NCBI GenBank assembly: GCA_950295325.1 | Contig: OX485804.1 | Location: 43,202,429-43,266,428 of the forward strand | Source: Polytrichum commune | Lineage: Eukaryota > Streptophyta > Polytrichopsida > Polytrichales > Polytrichaceae | Direction: 5' to 3' | DNA length: 64,000 nt | In this document: positions 11,745 through 23,300 of the stretch, one piece after another | Layout: the number at the start of each line of letters is the position of its first letter | How positions within the stretch are numbered: position 1 is the stretch's first letter | Notes under the pieces: model-generated | What the model was told of the DNA's origin: nothing | Databases searched by the model: none | The model's input: the letters and a program-made list of their open reading frames with translations, nothing else | Position numbers and translations under genes: made by a program

Positions 11745-13036
11745 AAGAAAGAATTAAGGTTGAGGAATCCATAGTTGACCATGTCCATTTAACCACTCAC
11801 GAGGGTCATGTAATGCCGATGTGGATGAGATCTATATTTTATAGGCGAGGAGAGGCAAGGTTTAAGGTCAAGGCATCCAAAGTTGACTAGGTTCATTTAA
11901 TCGCTCACTAGGGTCATGTAATGCTGACGTAGAGGAGAGTTTTTATTTTTATTTTTATTTTTATTTTTAGGTGAACGAAGATAAAAGATTATGTGGTGGC
12001 GGCTTGTGATTGATTACTCTCATGGGAGTTTTGACAATTGTCATAGCCAAGAAGTAGCATGAAGATGAGTGGTTATGGGTTAACCTATAGATCAACTATG
12101 TGTAGCCCTAAATTTTACATTTTGAAATTTGTAGCAATTTCCATATTCCTGAATTTTTTATGATTATAATTTCATTCTCCTTAGAATATGTTTCTCTTTG
12201 CAAGGAAAATAGTTCCCTGCTATTACTCCTCCTAACAGATGCAAACTCTTTTTTTGATCGGTTATAGATGCCTCAACCGTATGTGGTGGTAGCTTGTGAT
12301 CAATTCCCCTCGTCAGAGTTTTGACTACTACCATAGCAAGAACTAGCATTTAGATAAGCAAATATGGATTAACCTATAGATCAACTGAGTGTTAGCCTAA
12401 ATCTTACCGCTTCAACTTTGTAGCAATTTCCATATTATAAAATTCATGAAAGTAATTTTTTTTGCATTCTCCCTAGAACTTGTTTCTCTTCGCAAGAAAA
12501 CTGATCCCTAGCTATTACTCCTCCTAAACAAATATACATTCTTTTATTTTATCAGTTATAGATGCCTCAACCTTAGATACAACACAATATCACTTTCAAG
12601 GTAGAGGGAGCGCTAATAAAGATTTTATGTTCTACTGGTAGATAACCCAAACCAACACAAGAGGTAGACATTTTGATAACCAATTGCTTATCCTAGAGCA
12701 ATAGGGGTTATCAAAACTTGTTGCAAATTTTCATCCATGGAGGTGAAACTTCATCCATAATTTCCATATTCAATAATGAGATGATCGATATTGACTAATA
12801 ACCAACTTCGAGCAAGTGAATGACTCGCCGCTCTTGCAGCTCGTCATCCACTCTCCTTTAGACAATTAATAATTGGTCCATAATGAATATGTACTCTTCT
12901 GCAAGAATATAGAACGTGGATTTTGAGTTGGGTGTTGGGTTTAGCACCATCTACCTTACTTTACCTACAACATGCAAAGCGAGTTTTGCTTTGGTTAACA
13001 CTTTTAGTGCTAACAAATACTACCAAAACTCAAAGT
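11745..13036. repeat. Two local tandem duplications in intergenic DNA
   Basis: About 11750-11860 and 11865-11945 are two copies of a roughly 115-bp unit (AAGGTTGAGG/AAGGTCAAGG ... GGGTCATGTAATGC). About 11991-12280 and 12281-12570 are two copies of a roughly 290-bp unit (GTGGTGG...AGCTTGTGAT, ATTAACCTATAGATCAACT, GTAGCAATTTCCATATT, GCTATTACTCCTCCTAA). A short (TTTTTA)n stretch lies near 11941-11970. No gene is seen. Confidence 0.65.
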
Positions 13037-13406
13037 ACACTAAATATGGTATTTAGTGTCATATGGCATCCTATGCCATTGTGGTAACTTTCCTAATGAC
13101 ACTTCTAGTGAATATGTTTGCAAATATTGTCATCCCAACTTACTTTAGTTCATCCAGTTTTGGTGTATTTTGCATCCTAACAATTTTGTGATGAAGTATT
13201 GTCACGAACGATTGAAACTTGGATGAAAAATCACTTGGTAAGTGATAATAATTGTAACATTGTGAATCTATGATGCCCAATTTTATTTTTTTACAAGGAA
13301 TGACAAATATTGTTAGATTTAGTGTTGGTGACACTATACGGGTGGTTTACAATGAATATTTGGCAAGACAAATAGAATTGGTGACACTAAATACAATATT
13401 TAGTGT
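13037..13406. mobile_element. TIR element, ACAC-ended family, 3-bp TSD AGT
   Basis: The termini are inverted: ACACTAAATATGGTATTTAG on the left and the complement of AATACAATATTTAGTGT on the right, flanked by AGT at 13034-13036 and 13407-13409. It is 370 bp with no coding capacity, so non-autonomous. Relatives lie at 28060-28279, 40731-40949 and, less well preserved, at 774-1251, 43503-44010 and 46975-47145. Its interior around 13090-13110 (CCTAATGACACTTCTAG) is the unoccupied version of the site filled by the poly-G MITE at 43568. Confidence 0.75.
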
Positions 13407-13651
13407 AGTTATTACCTACAAAAGTAACACGCAAGCGCATTTTAATTTAATTTAATTTATACTTTCAATCATAGTCAAGATCCATACGCAGAACACCTTG
13501 TTTTATTTGTCAACTCCATAAGAAAGTAGCAGGCTCTCGTCACTTAGTTTTACTTATTTACCTCACGAATTAATTTACTCGGCATGTTTTACTTTTACCT
13601 TCACAGTAAATTCTCAGCATGTCACTCACTGCCCACCATCATTAGCATCCG

Positions 13652-13660
13652 AAACCCTAA
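13652..13660 (+). promoter_or_regulatory. Telo-box AAACCCTAA upstream of MPP6-like gene
   Basis: An exact AAACCCTAA lies about 200 bp before the start codon. Telo-boxes are known from promoters and leaders of plant ribosomal-protein and ribosome-biogenesis genes, which suits an exosome cofactor for rRNA processing. The function here is inferred from position and motif only. Confidence 0.45.
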
Positions 13661-13859
13661 CTTTCTCAGCGACTCCCAACTCACTCAATTCATTCCAATT
13701 CACTCAATTCTTAGCGAAGGAGATGGAATTTCGGCGGATTCCCAGCTCATGAGTTGCAGTGACAGTTTATGTAGGAATCTGTGTGTAAGTAGCTGAATTT
13801 ATCAGCTGCTGGAAACGAAATTGCATTGTTTGTAGTTCGTGAAGTCGTTATTTGCAGCG

Positions 13860-15230
13860 ATGGCGGCTGCGAGTACGAGCAAGCAGGCGGTAACAGGGCG
13901 CCTGCAGGGGATGCGGTTCATGCAGAGGGCGAAATTACGAGAAGATGTGTTGAAGAAGCAAGAGGCGGAAGCTAAAGGTGAGACCGCAGTGGACGAGGTT
14001 CATTGGGTGACTCCGGCCGCTTCCAGGGGGTGTAGAGTTATAGTTGAAGGGGATCCGAAGCCTGGAGCGATTGTTGGAAGAATGTCGTTTCAGAATTTTA
14101 ATCCAGCTGTGGAGAAGATCGTAGAGGAGGTCGAGGCCAGACGGGAAAGGCTCAGGTAAAGCTTCTTTCTGGTTCAGTTTTGTGCTCGTGTTTTGGTAAT
14201 TTCTTCGCAATTAGGAATTAGGGTTTGTGCGCTCTGCAATTTTCTTGACGTAATTCTGTTGAAATACCTTACTTCTGGCCATGTAGAGTGAGCCTCAGTT
14301 CTTTTTAAATCTTTCAAGTAAGTGCCGACCTATTATGTGTAGTGTTCGGTGCGAGGTAGGGTAAGCGGGCTTTAAATGGACACTCTTAGCTCTGCATCGA
14401 CTTCTCGAAGGATATGAAACACGCAATTAGTGCAAGGTGATTAGCAAATCCAAATCGGGCGGGCAGCCATTTCTATTAAATTATTAAACGAAGATTCTGT
14501 TCGTCATTAAATGATCATATATGTACCCCGCCAAATCATGTTGACTATTGAGCTTTGAATGGCTTACGAATTTTGAGCACGTAGTTCAGTCTCTTTTAAA
14601 CACATGACATGATGCCTTTTGGGTGTCCGTTTTTAGATCCACATCTAACCACATATCACTCAAATATAGGTGTCCGTTTATATGCGGAGCCGGATGAGCT
14701 TGGAGATTGGTTGAAGTTGATTTTGTTGACTAGCGTAGAGGTGTCCTTAGTTTTCATCAATTTGATTTGCAAGTTGCAAGTAGTGATGGATGCGATAAGG
14801 TGCATCAGTGCATTTGTATTTTTCACTGCCCCTACCTCTTCCATTCTATGTCTCCCTTGCTTTGCTTTTCACTAATTGCATAAATTGTTACAACAGGAAT
14901 GAGGCCTGTACTTCAAATGGGCAGGAGAAGGCAACCTCAACCACAGCACATGTGGGAAGAAATGGCGAAACATCAGGGGTAACGGTAGAAGCTGAAGATA
15001 TGGACAAGATGTCAATGAGGAAAAGGCAGAAGGTGGAGACAGTGGAGAAGAAACTGGAGAAGAAACTGGAGAAAATAAGTGTTTCCAGTATTGAGACTAG
15101 TAAGGTAACTTCTCTCTCAAGTTTGCGTACAGTTGTCAAGGCTGAAGCTGACAAACACGTGCAACGACAAGAAACAAAACAAGTAAAATCAAACAGGGAT
15201 TGGCGGCATTTGAGGCCCCCGGGTCATTAG
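13860..15230 (+). CDS. MPP6: M-phase phosphoprotein 6 / MPP6-like nuclear exosome cofactor
   Basis: Exons 13860-14155 and 14897-15230 join in phase through an AG|G Arg codon to give 209 residues. Two blocks define the family: LQGMRFMQRAK (15-25), matching the L-x-MKFMQR segment, and GRMSFQNFNPAVEKI (73-87), matching GRMSFxxFNPxVEK. The second exon encodes a basic, charged tail with a likely nuclear signal (RKRQK) and a Lys/Glu-rich heptad-like stretch, ending in DWRHLRPPGH. In animals and fungi MPP6 binds the RNA exosome and Mtr4 and promotes 5.8S rRNA 3' maturation; plant members are about this size. The Met at 13860 was chosen because it opens the first ATG-initiated frame; upstream codons in this frame begin with GTG. 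The intron contains a CTAAGGT-family repeat (about 14350-14690). Confidence 0.88.
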
Positions 15231-18200
15231 GGCACACCTAACGGACTTCTTTTCCACGACAAATGGATGTGTAATCTGGCTCCTTTCCCAGGTGGATCAC
15301 GTAAACACAAGGTCTGCTTCCTTGGATTGATTAATTCATGTCAGTCATGCGTTTGTTTGATGTCTGTCTGTAAAAGCGGCAATTTGAGCTTTCTAATTGC
15401 AGGTGGAATGTCAAACAAGTACCCTGCTTGCTAGGAGTGTTTGTAATCTCTCTGCATTTTGCGGTACTAAAATTTGCTAGGAGTCAGTAATTGAATCAAC
15501 AAGATAACACATTGAGAGGCCCGCAAACAGCAGTGGCTTTGTGATCTGGGGCAGACAATTGCAAGACCAAGAACGATAAGGAAACTAAAAGTTGGAAAAG
15601 AGCTTTTGATCTGGATTCTGGGGTAATCTTTATCTGTAGTGTCTTTATAATTGGACAAGTTGAAGAAATCCTTGTCTTATTTCTTGGCTGTAGCATTGTC
15701 AGTAGAGATGTAGGGTTGTTTGAAGTCTTTCTAGAAGTCTTCATTTTTGTTTCTATCTCATTATAATATTGGACTTATAACTATCTATGGAGAGCAGTAT
15801 ATCATGTTTCACGCTGCTTGGGAGGACCTATCCACCTCATTTAAACTCCTATAAAATTGATTTATATCTCTACCTTGCAGAAGGAGAGAATTCGTCTTTA
15901 ACTTATACTACTCTTGGATATTTTTCCAAGAAATAGTTGTTTTTTTACAGAGACCTATGATGGGTGATAGCTTGTTTGATTTTGAGCGCTTTTTGAGCAA
16001 CCTTAACCCTTGAGATGGTCACCTTTAAACAAGCCTTGGCCTTTGAGGATATTTGGCAGTGTCATTGGTGTTTTATTACACAAGCCATATGGGTTTCTTG
16101 CAATGATGTGTCTTGGCATCCATATAATTGGAGGAAGTACGTGACTTGCACATGCCAATCCAGCCTTGAATTATCTCAGCAGTCATGATGGTCTTCCCTG
16201 AGACTGCTTCATGCAGGTGCCTTGCTTTTTCTATTTAGTTTAGTACTTATTTTTTACAGTCTTTTTAGTGGGTTATGTGGAGATTGGACTTTTGGGAGAA
16301 AGTGATGTGAGGAAGGTTTTTTATGAACGTAATGTCTCCTACTGTCACAGTTGATACTTGGGCTGGCTGTAGAAGCATCCAACAAATGCTTTCAGTTCAT
16401 GATGTGCTCAAATGCTAAGGTTCTGAGTGGGTATTGACATGAGCAAGGTATATGATGCACATTGGCTTTGCCATATGACCTTGTGCCTGCTATGCTTTGC
16501 GTATGAAAGCACCTAGCCGATATCGGAAAGCTAGTACTGATCCGGCCATTCTTTTAAGGTGTAGTAAAGAAATGGACAATTGAGTGACCGCTGGGGTACC
16601 AAGTGAGAAATGGACTACTGAGGCCTTCTTTTTCTATTTTAAGTTGCATGGAATAATTTGTCTAGGAGTTTTATGGCAACTGTTAAAGAGAGATTGTTTC
16701 CAATAGTTTCTATGCAGACAACGACACGTGTCTTGTCACCTAATCACTAACGTGGTTGATGTTCAACTCCACAAAAATATCCATTCCATGTGAACTGCAC
16801 CAATTTTGTAGAAGCCACTTCAATTATTATAATGATGGGCTTGGTAGCAGTATGTACAGCAGCTGCTGCTACTCCTGTGGTGAATAAGATGTTTTCTGAG
16901 ATGCTTGCTGGTGGCCACATATAGTCAAATATTGCAATGAATTTTGTAGCACATAATTGTTACCCACTTGAATGCATCTATTGACTTGTAATAAAGATGA
17001 GTGCTTTGATATAGGAAGCGCCCCAATAACAGGTATTCATTTGATTGTGAATCTATCCAGACTCGAGTTGTTTAATCCAAAAATTTATATCAAGTCTTTT
17101 TGGGCCTGGCCGACTGTAATGAAACTAATCTTAGACTTACAGATGTAGGTAAGTTTCTGGTCATATGAAGTCTCCCAAAGTGTGCATTGCAGTGAGATGA
17201 TTTGTCAGGGTGCTGATAAGCTAAAGTTTGGGAGGTGAAGGTATCTTCCTCCCCTTCTTTCTCTCTTCCTATCTTAAACATTCCCTGGGGCATCCCTTGC
17301 CCTCATAGGCTTACATTGTGTTCAAGTAAGCTCGAGGAAGTTGCATGATGATGCTTCATGAATATGTATACAGAGGAGAGTTGTGCAAGAAGTGAAAAGT
17401 CATCAAAAGACACATAGTTCCTAGTTAACACGAGAAATCCTGCATCAATGGTTTTGATTGTCCAATACATCCTTCGATTTAATTTCAATGGTCACAAGTG
17501 TCAAAGAATTGTGCACTTGACCTAATAGGCCCTGCCCTGTCTCATCTCACTCGAGCAGATGGATCTCAAAACAAGGCCTGCTTGGTACTACCTAGAAGGT
17601 AAGAGTGTCTGGAAACTTCCAAGAATTGAATTATCATTAGTACAGAAGATTGGTGAAATGCTTGTTTATTTGGATGTATGTTACTTGAATCTGCCTAACT
17701 ATTTGCTGTTGGAAATGTGCTTGCATTGCTGGCAAGAAGTAGCATGGACAGGGGTGGTTTTTTGATTATGGAAGGAAATATTGAAGTTGGAATTTGTTGA
17801 ACAGAAAGTGACTAAAGTGAGTTCAAATAGGAAAATGAGCTAAACGGAACTTGACTCAACCAAAGACAAATGGTCATATTCATGGTACCTATTGAAATGG
17901 AACTTTTTATGCTGGGCACATGCTCTTTAGCTAATTTGGAGTGTAGGAATCCATTTCCTGTATTAGTTTTAAGCTATTTCCAGCTGTCAGCAGTAATTTG
18001 CTTGTACAGTTTGTTTGGTTGTATATGGCAGTTTGGAAGTTCGTGGACACATTATTCTCTTTCTGTTCTACCCTTTGGATTTCAGTCTCAAGAAGCACTT
18101 AAGGTAGATGGGTCTTAAATGAATACCTTTTCCGATTAGCCCACTTCTCCTTGGATATGAAACACTTGATTTGTACATGATGGTTAGCAAATCCAAAGTG

Positions 18201-20333
18201 AAGATTCTCGTTTTCATTAAGTTGCCATATAGGTCCACCCAATTACGTTGATTATTGCGTCTAGAATGGTTATCATATTTTGAGCGTGTAGTCCAATCTC
18301 TTTTAAACACATGTCTTTTTGATATCCATTCTTGGAGTCACACCTAACCACATACCACTCAATATATAGGTGTGTGGTGAAGACAAGTAACCAAATTAGG
18401 CATGTCTATATTAGGCGAAATGCAATAGTAAGAGAAAAGAGCCAAAAAAATACAAAGGGGACTCCATAACATTAAGTAGCAATGCTAGGATTGAGTACTT
18501 GCAATATTACCTCAACAAGAAGGGAGAAACTTGTTGAGTAAGGGTGAATGAACGGATAATTAATCAAAAGTAATAGCTTCAAAAAAGTATCAAAGAGGTT
18601 TCCAGTGTGGGTGTTGGGAGACTTTTCCGAGAAGTGCAACTACCTTTTTGACTTCACCAACTTTTCCCCTTGCTTTATAGTTATTTAGATTTGTTTAGAT
18701 CGTAATTCGTAATTTAGCTTAAATTAGAACCTTTACCACCACTTGACACTAGTTTTGTCCTAGAATCCGACATACTTAATTCTAAGCATTGAAAGCAATT
18801 ACCCAAATAGGTTTAAAATAGCCTAAGCAAAACTCAAAAGTAGCACTACCTTTGCTCTTGAAAGAACATCAAATCAGCACGCACCAGTTTGATGCTCTTT
18901 TGAGGAGGTCATTCCGGGCTTTCTACTTAATGTTATGTCTAGTGGTCCTCAAACAAATGCTAAGTTAACCTATATCTTTTATAAAGTCTAGGTGCACACC
19001 CAAGATTTAAATGCACATACAAGACGAGGATCCATTGAAAGAAACTCAAGAGTGCATTTCAACAATATGAAAGAGATTCACATCAATCCTAATAATAGCA
19101 TGCTCAACTTCCATGCTTTGTACTTGGAATTGATGAAGTGGCCATGTATTTTTTTGTTTTGACCTCAATTTCTCTATATATGCCAAAATGTTGGAAATGT
19201 CCACACATATAGGGGCATTCTCAAATGTAACATGTACTTGTTGTGCAAGATTTTAGAGTGTTGGTTTTTGGGGTGGTGATGGTTAGGATTTGCACAATAA
19301 TTACATGTGGATTTTGAGATTATGCATCACCTTAATACCATGTTTCCATGATGGTTTTTCCCAATTATATGATGATGATGATGTGCCCAATTATATTGGG
19401 AGTATATTTGGGAGTTTCATTAATTCGAGGGGAGATTGGGGGTTTCACAACACAACACAACACACAAAAAAGGAGTCCACAAAAAAAGCTATCTCCTCAA
19501 GGGTGAATTCAACTAAATTAGGCTATTATGAACTTGAGAGGATAAGAATGGATTAGTGGCGATCCACTTAACTACTTGTAATCCCTAGTGGTAATTTTGT
19601 TGACTACTTCTAACTCCTCTTAATTCCTTTTATATTGGATATCTTATTTTATCTTAGTTTGTCAACTTCAAAAAGATTTACACCCCCCCTCATGCTTGAC
19701 CAATCACATTACTAGACAAAATAATTATGTCCACCTCATCGACCGCCACTAATGTGCTTGAACACTGCTCGAATATTATCGAGTCACCTGCCAAATAAAG
19801 GAAGTGTTTGCATAGGAAGGTCGGAAACCCGGGAGATTTTTGGGCATAATCAGTTGAGATCCTAGTGTTTCCAATTCCAACTGGTGAAATGTTGATATCT
19901 TTCTGTTTATCTTTGTTAATTTTGAGGTATATTCTCTAGATTTCTCTAAAATGATCGGAAATTTTCCTAAAGTCTTCAAGTTCAATCAGTTATTTCTCAA
20001 ACTCAACCGGTTCATGTGTAACTAGCAGTTGGTTCTCCATGTTCATTGTATTGGATAGAATTTCCTAGATCTAATAATAACAGATAAAACCCACCGTAGT
20101 TGATGGATGATACACATCCACATCCACATCCACATCCACATCCCATCCAAAATGGATGCAAGATGCTGCCCATCCTGCCCGTTGAAAGAAGTTACACCGT
20201 TGCAAGCAAATGTACCGGAAGTTACCTCCGTCCCTGGCTCGCATTTAGGCCTAATCAACCAGGGACTGGGCCGGGGGTGTGGTGTGTCCTCGGAAGAGAG
20301 TTGAAGACTAATTAGCTATTTGTGCGAGAAAGT
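15231..20333. other. Intergenic region between MPP6-like and cystathionine beta-lyase genes
   Basis: No gene was recognised. The MPP6 3' UTR presumably occupies the first part. 18099-18414 is a copy of the CTAAGGT-type TIR repeat, ending near TTAGGCATGTC. 18430-19560 is AT-rich without structure I can name. A CACATC/CCACAT hexamer microsatellite runs from about 20111 to 20147, shortly upstream of the next gene. The longest open frames (under 90 codons) show no protein-family signature. Confidence 0.4.
20111..20147. repeat. (CACATC)n microsatellite upstream of cystathionine beta-lyase
   Basis: Five or so head-to-tail hexamers lie about 190 bp before the proposed start codon, in the likely promoter or leader. 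It is open in all three + frames, which explains His-Pro and Ile-His repeats in spurious translations. Confidence 0.7.
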
Positions 20334-23300
20334 ATGGCGATGTCGACGATGGCGGAAGTGATGTCCTGCTCTTCATCTGTGTTCCTGCGAAGTCGCACCC
20401 AGGTCACTCATTCGGTTGTGCGATGAAACCCGTTTTGGGTTATGCATTCACATCCACATAGGCACCAATTATGTCCGATGTAGATATGATGTTCCTTCTT
20501 GGATTGGACGTCCTGGGGGTTGTTGCGATTTTTTGGGAAGCACGTTATTTACAGCCTCTTGATGATGTTTTTTGAGACGTGCCCAGAAATTGGGTTGTGC
20601 ATTCGCTTCACATTGCTGCCAATTGTGGGCGATGTGGTTGTGAAAATGTCCGGGGTGCGATCAGACGTCCTTGGTTGTGTATCAATTTGGAATGCAACCT
20701 GTTTTCGTCATTTTTGGTGATGATTTCGAGACATGCCCAGAACTTAAAATACTGAACCCTGCTTAAACCCAGAAACTAAAACCCTGGATGTACCCTGCTT
20801 TTAGCACTCATTTGGGAAATTGATGGCTGATTGGCCTGCATTTTGTGCATCGCTTCACATCGGCACCAATTGTGTCCGGTGTGGTTGTAAAAATGTCTGG
20901 GGTGCGATCAGACGTCCTTGGTTGTGTATCGATTTGGAATGCTATTTGTTTTCAGCATTTTTGGTGATGATTTCGAGACATGCCCAGAACTTAAAAATCC
21001 TGAACCCTGCTTAAACCCAGAAGCTAAAACCCTGGATGTACCCTGCTTTTAGCACTCATATGAAAAAATTGGTGGCTGATTGGTCTGCACTTTGTGCATC
21101 GCTTCACATCGGCATCAATTGTGTCCGATGTGGTTGTGAAAATGTCCGGGGTGCGATTTGATATCCTGGGTGAAAATGTTCGGGTTGCGATATGATTTGT
21201 TGCAATTTAGAAAGCAAGTTGGTTTCAGTAAGTTCGGGTTGCTGATGATTTTGAGACGTGCCCAGAGCTCAAAACCCTGAACTTTGCTTAAATATCAAAA
21301 AATTTAACCCTGAATTCCGCTGTTGACACATATCTGAAAAAGTGGGGGTTGATTGGTCTGCATTTTGGGCATTCACTTCACATTGGCACCAATTGTGTTC
21401 GATGTAGATGTAAAATTGCCCGAGTGCGATTTGGTGTCCTGGGTTCTGTTTGGAAGCACGTTATTAGCAATTTTTTTTTGTGTTGATGATTCTGAGACGC
21501 ATGCCCAGAAATTTTGGGTTGTGCATTCACTTTGTACCGCCACCAATTTTGTCCAATGTGGATGTGACATTGTTCGTCTGCGATTTGACTTCCGGGGTTA
21601 CGTTGGGATTTGGAAAGCACTTTGTTGTTAACATATTTGCTGATGGTTCTGAGACATGCCCTGAACCTTAAAACCCCGAGCCCTGCTTTGGGCACCTAAC
21701 TTTTTTTGCATTTCTCTTTTTATCCAACGCCTGAGCTGGAGATTGTGCAGTGAGGAAGAGAGAAGGAGAGGAAGAGTTGGGACATGTCTAGTGAAGATTT
21801 GCTTGGCAGTTTTGAGTGTGTTAGGACCAATGTTGGACTGGTATATAGGTGAATGCATGGTATCAATAATCAACATCAATAATGATATCAAAGAACCTAC
21901 CTGTGGGTATCAAAATTGTTATATCACTTGAATTGTGATTTTTGCTGGGTATGTCAAGGTGAGAGAATCTTTGTATGCCCAATTATTATTTGGGTCAGTA
22001 CCATTTGAACCATATTGATATTACAGCGATTTTACCTAGGTAGGAAGGTTTTTGCATGGTATATAGTTCCAAATGGTATCAAAATCACAAATATTGTCAA
22101 ATACCCATACTCTACTGATATAAAAAAATGTGAAATCCTCATCATAGGTACCTGGTTGGCATAAAGAAGAAGAAGATGATACCAGTCCAACACTGGTGTG
22201 GACTTTGGGTCTAGTGGTGGATTGGGTAAGTAGAGTACACTAAACATGTGGTGGCTCATTGTTTGCTTGTTCTATTTTGTGTGCAGGTCACTGACACTAG
22301 GACCCATCTCTTGGCGAGTGATTTGCGAGGCACTTGCTTGACCTCAACAATTCTGAAGGGTGGGTCAAAGACAAGAGCAGTGTCCACAAGCATGCAGGAA
22401 GTAGCAGAGGAAGATGCAGATTGCAACAACGGTGCAATGGAAGGTTAGACTTCAATACTTGAAATGTATTTCCACTGCTTTCACTTTGTTTTTTGAGTTC
22501 CTGGAATGTGTGAAAGAAGAAAGCATATAACCGTCGTTCAATGAATCACTACTGTACGCTCAGGTTTAATTGGGCTTGTCTCTGCCTAACTTCAATTTCC
22601 ACGTGATCTTTTGAGATGTTTGAACAAATCACATGATGGCATGTGACACTTGTTGGGGCCAAAATAATCTGACTTGCGCAGAGGGTAGTCCTGATGACAT
22701 GGAGGCTTTTTGAAATATGCAGATCTCAATCTTAGTGTTGCAACGCAGCTTCTGCAGTCAGACAATTCATTTGATCCTTATGGTGCTCTAAGTACACCGT
22801 TGTATCAAACAGCAACGTTTAAACAGGTGAGCAAATGTATTATTAGCAAAGGCTTCTTCCACAAATGTTGAGCATTGTATTTCACCAAGTATTCTGTGCC
22901 TTGTATCTTTCTCAAGTTGGTGTACCAAGAAGTTCTGGGATTGTGTTAATGAGGTTTAATATTTTACATAATTTATTTCTTGAACTTGTGAGGGGCAGCC
23001 ATCAGCAACTGAAGGTGGACAGTATGACTATACTCGGAGTGGGAATCCAACCCGTGATGCTCTTGAAAGGCAAGTCACAAACTTCAAAGTGTGAATTTAT
23101 TATGTACTATTTATATTGAAAATATACCTAGTGGTCTTAACGTGATTATGTTAACCTACATTCACTATTGTTACAGAAAAGTTTTCTAGGCAGTAGTGTA
23201 ACGTAACACATAAGAAATAAAAATACAAATAAATGCGCGATCAACTTGAAATCAACATGAAGTTGATTGATTGTATATGACGTTATCTTATTATGTGATT

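Noticed and set aside
15106-15150. Possible tiny intron in MPP6 exon 2 (GTAACT...ACAG)
   Set aside because: It would be under 35 nt, too short for plant splicing, and the frame is open through it.
20100-20315. His-Pro / Ile-His repeat frames
   Set aside because: Produced by the (CACATC)n microsatellite.
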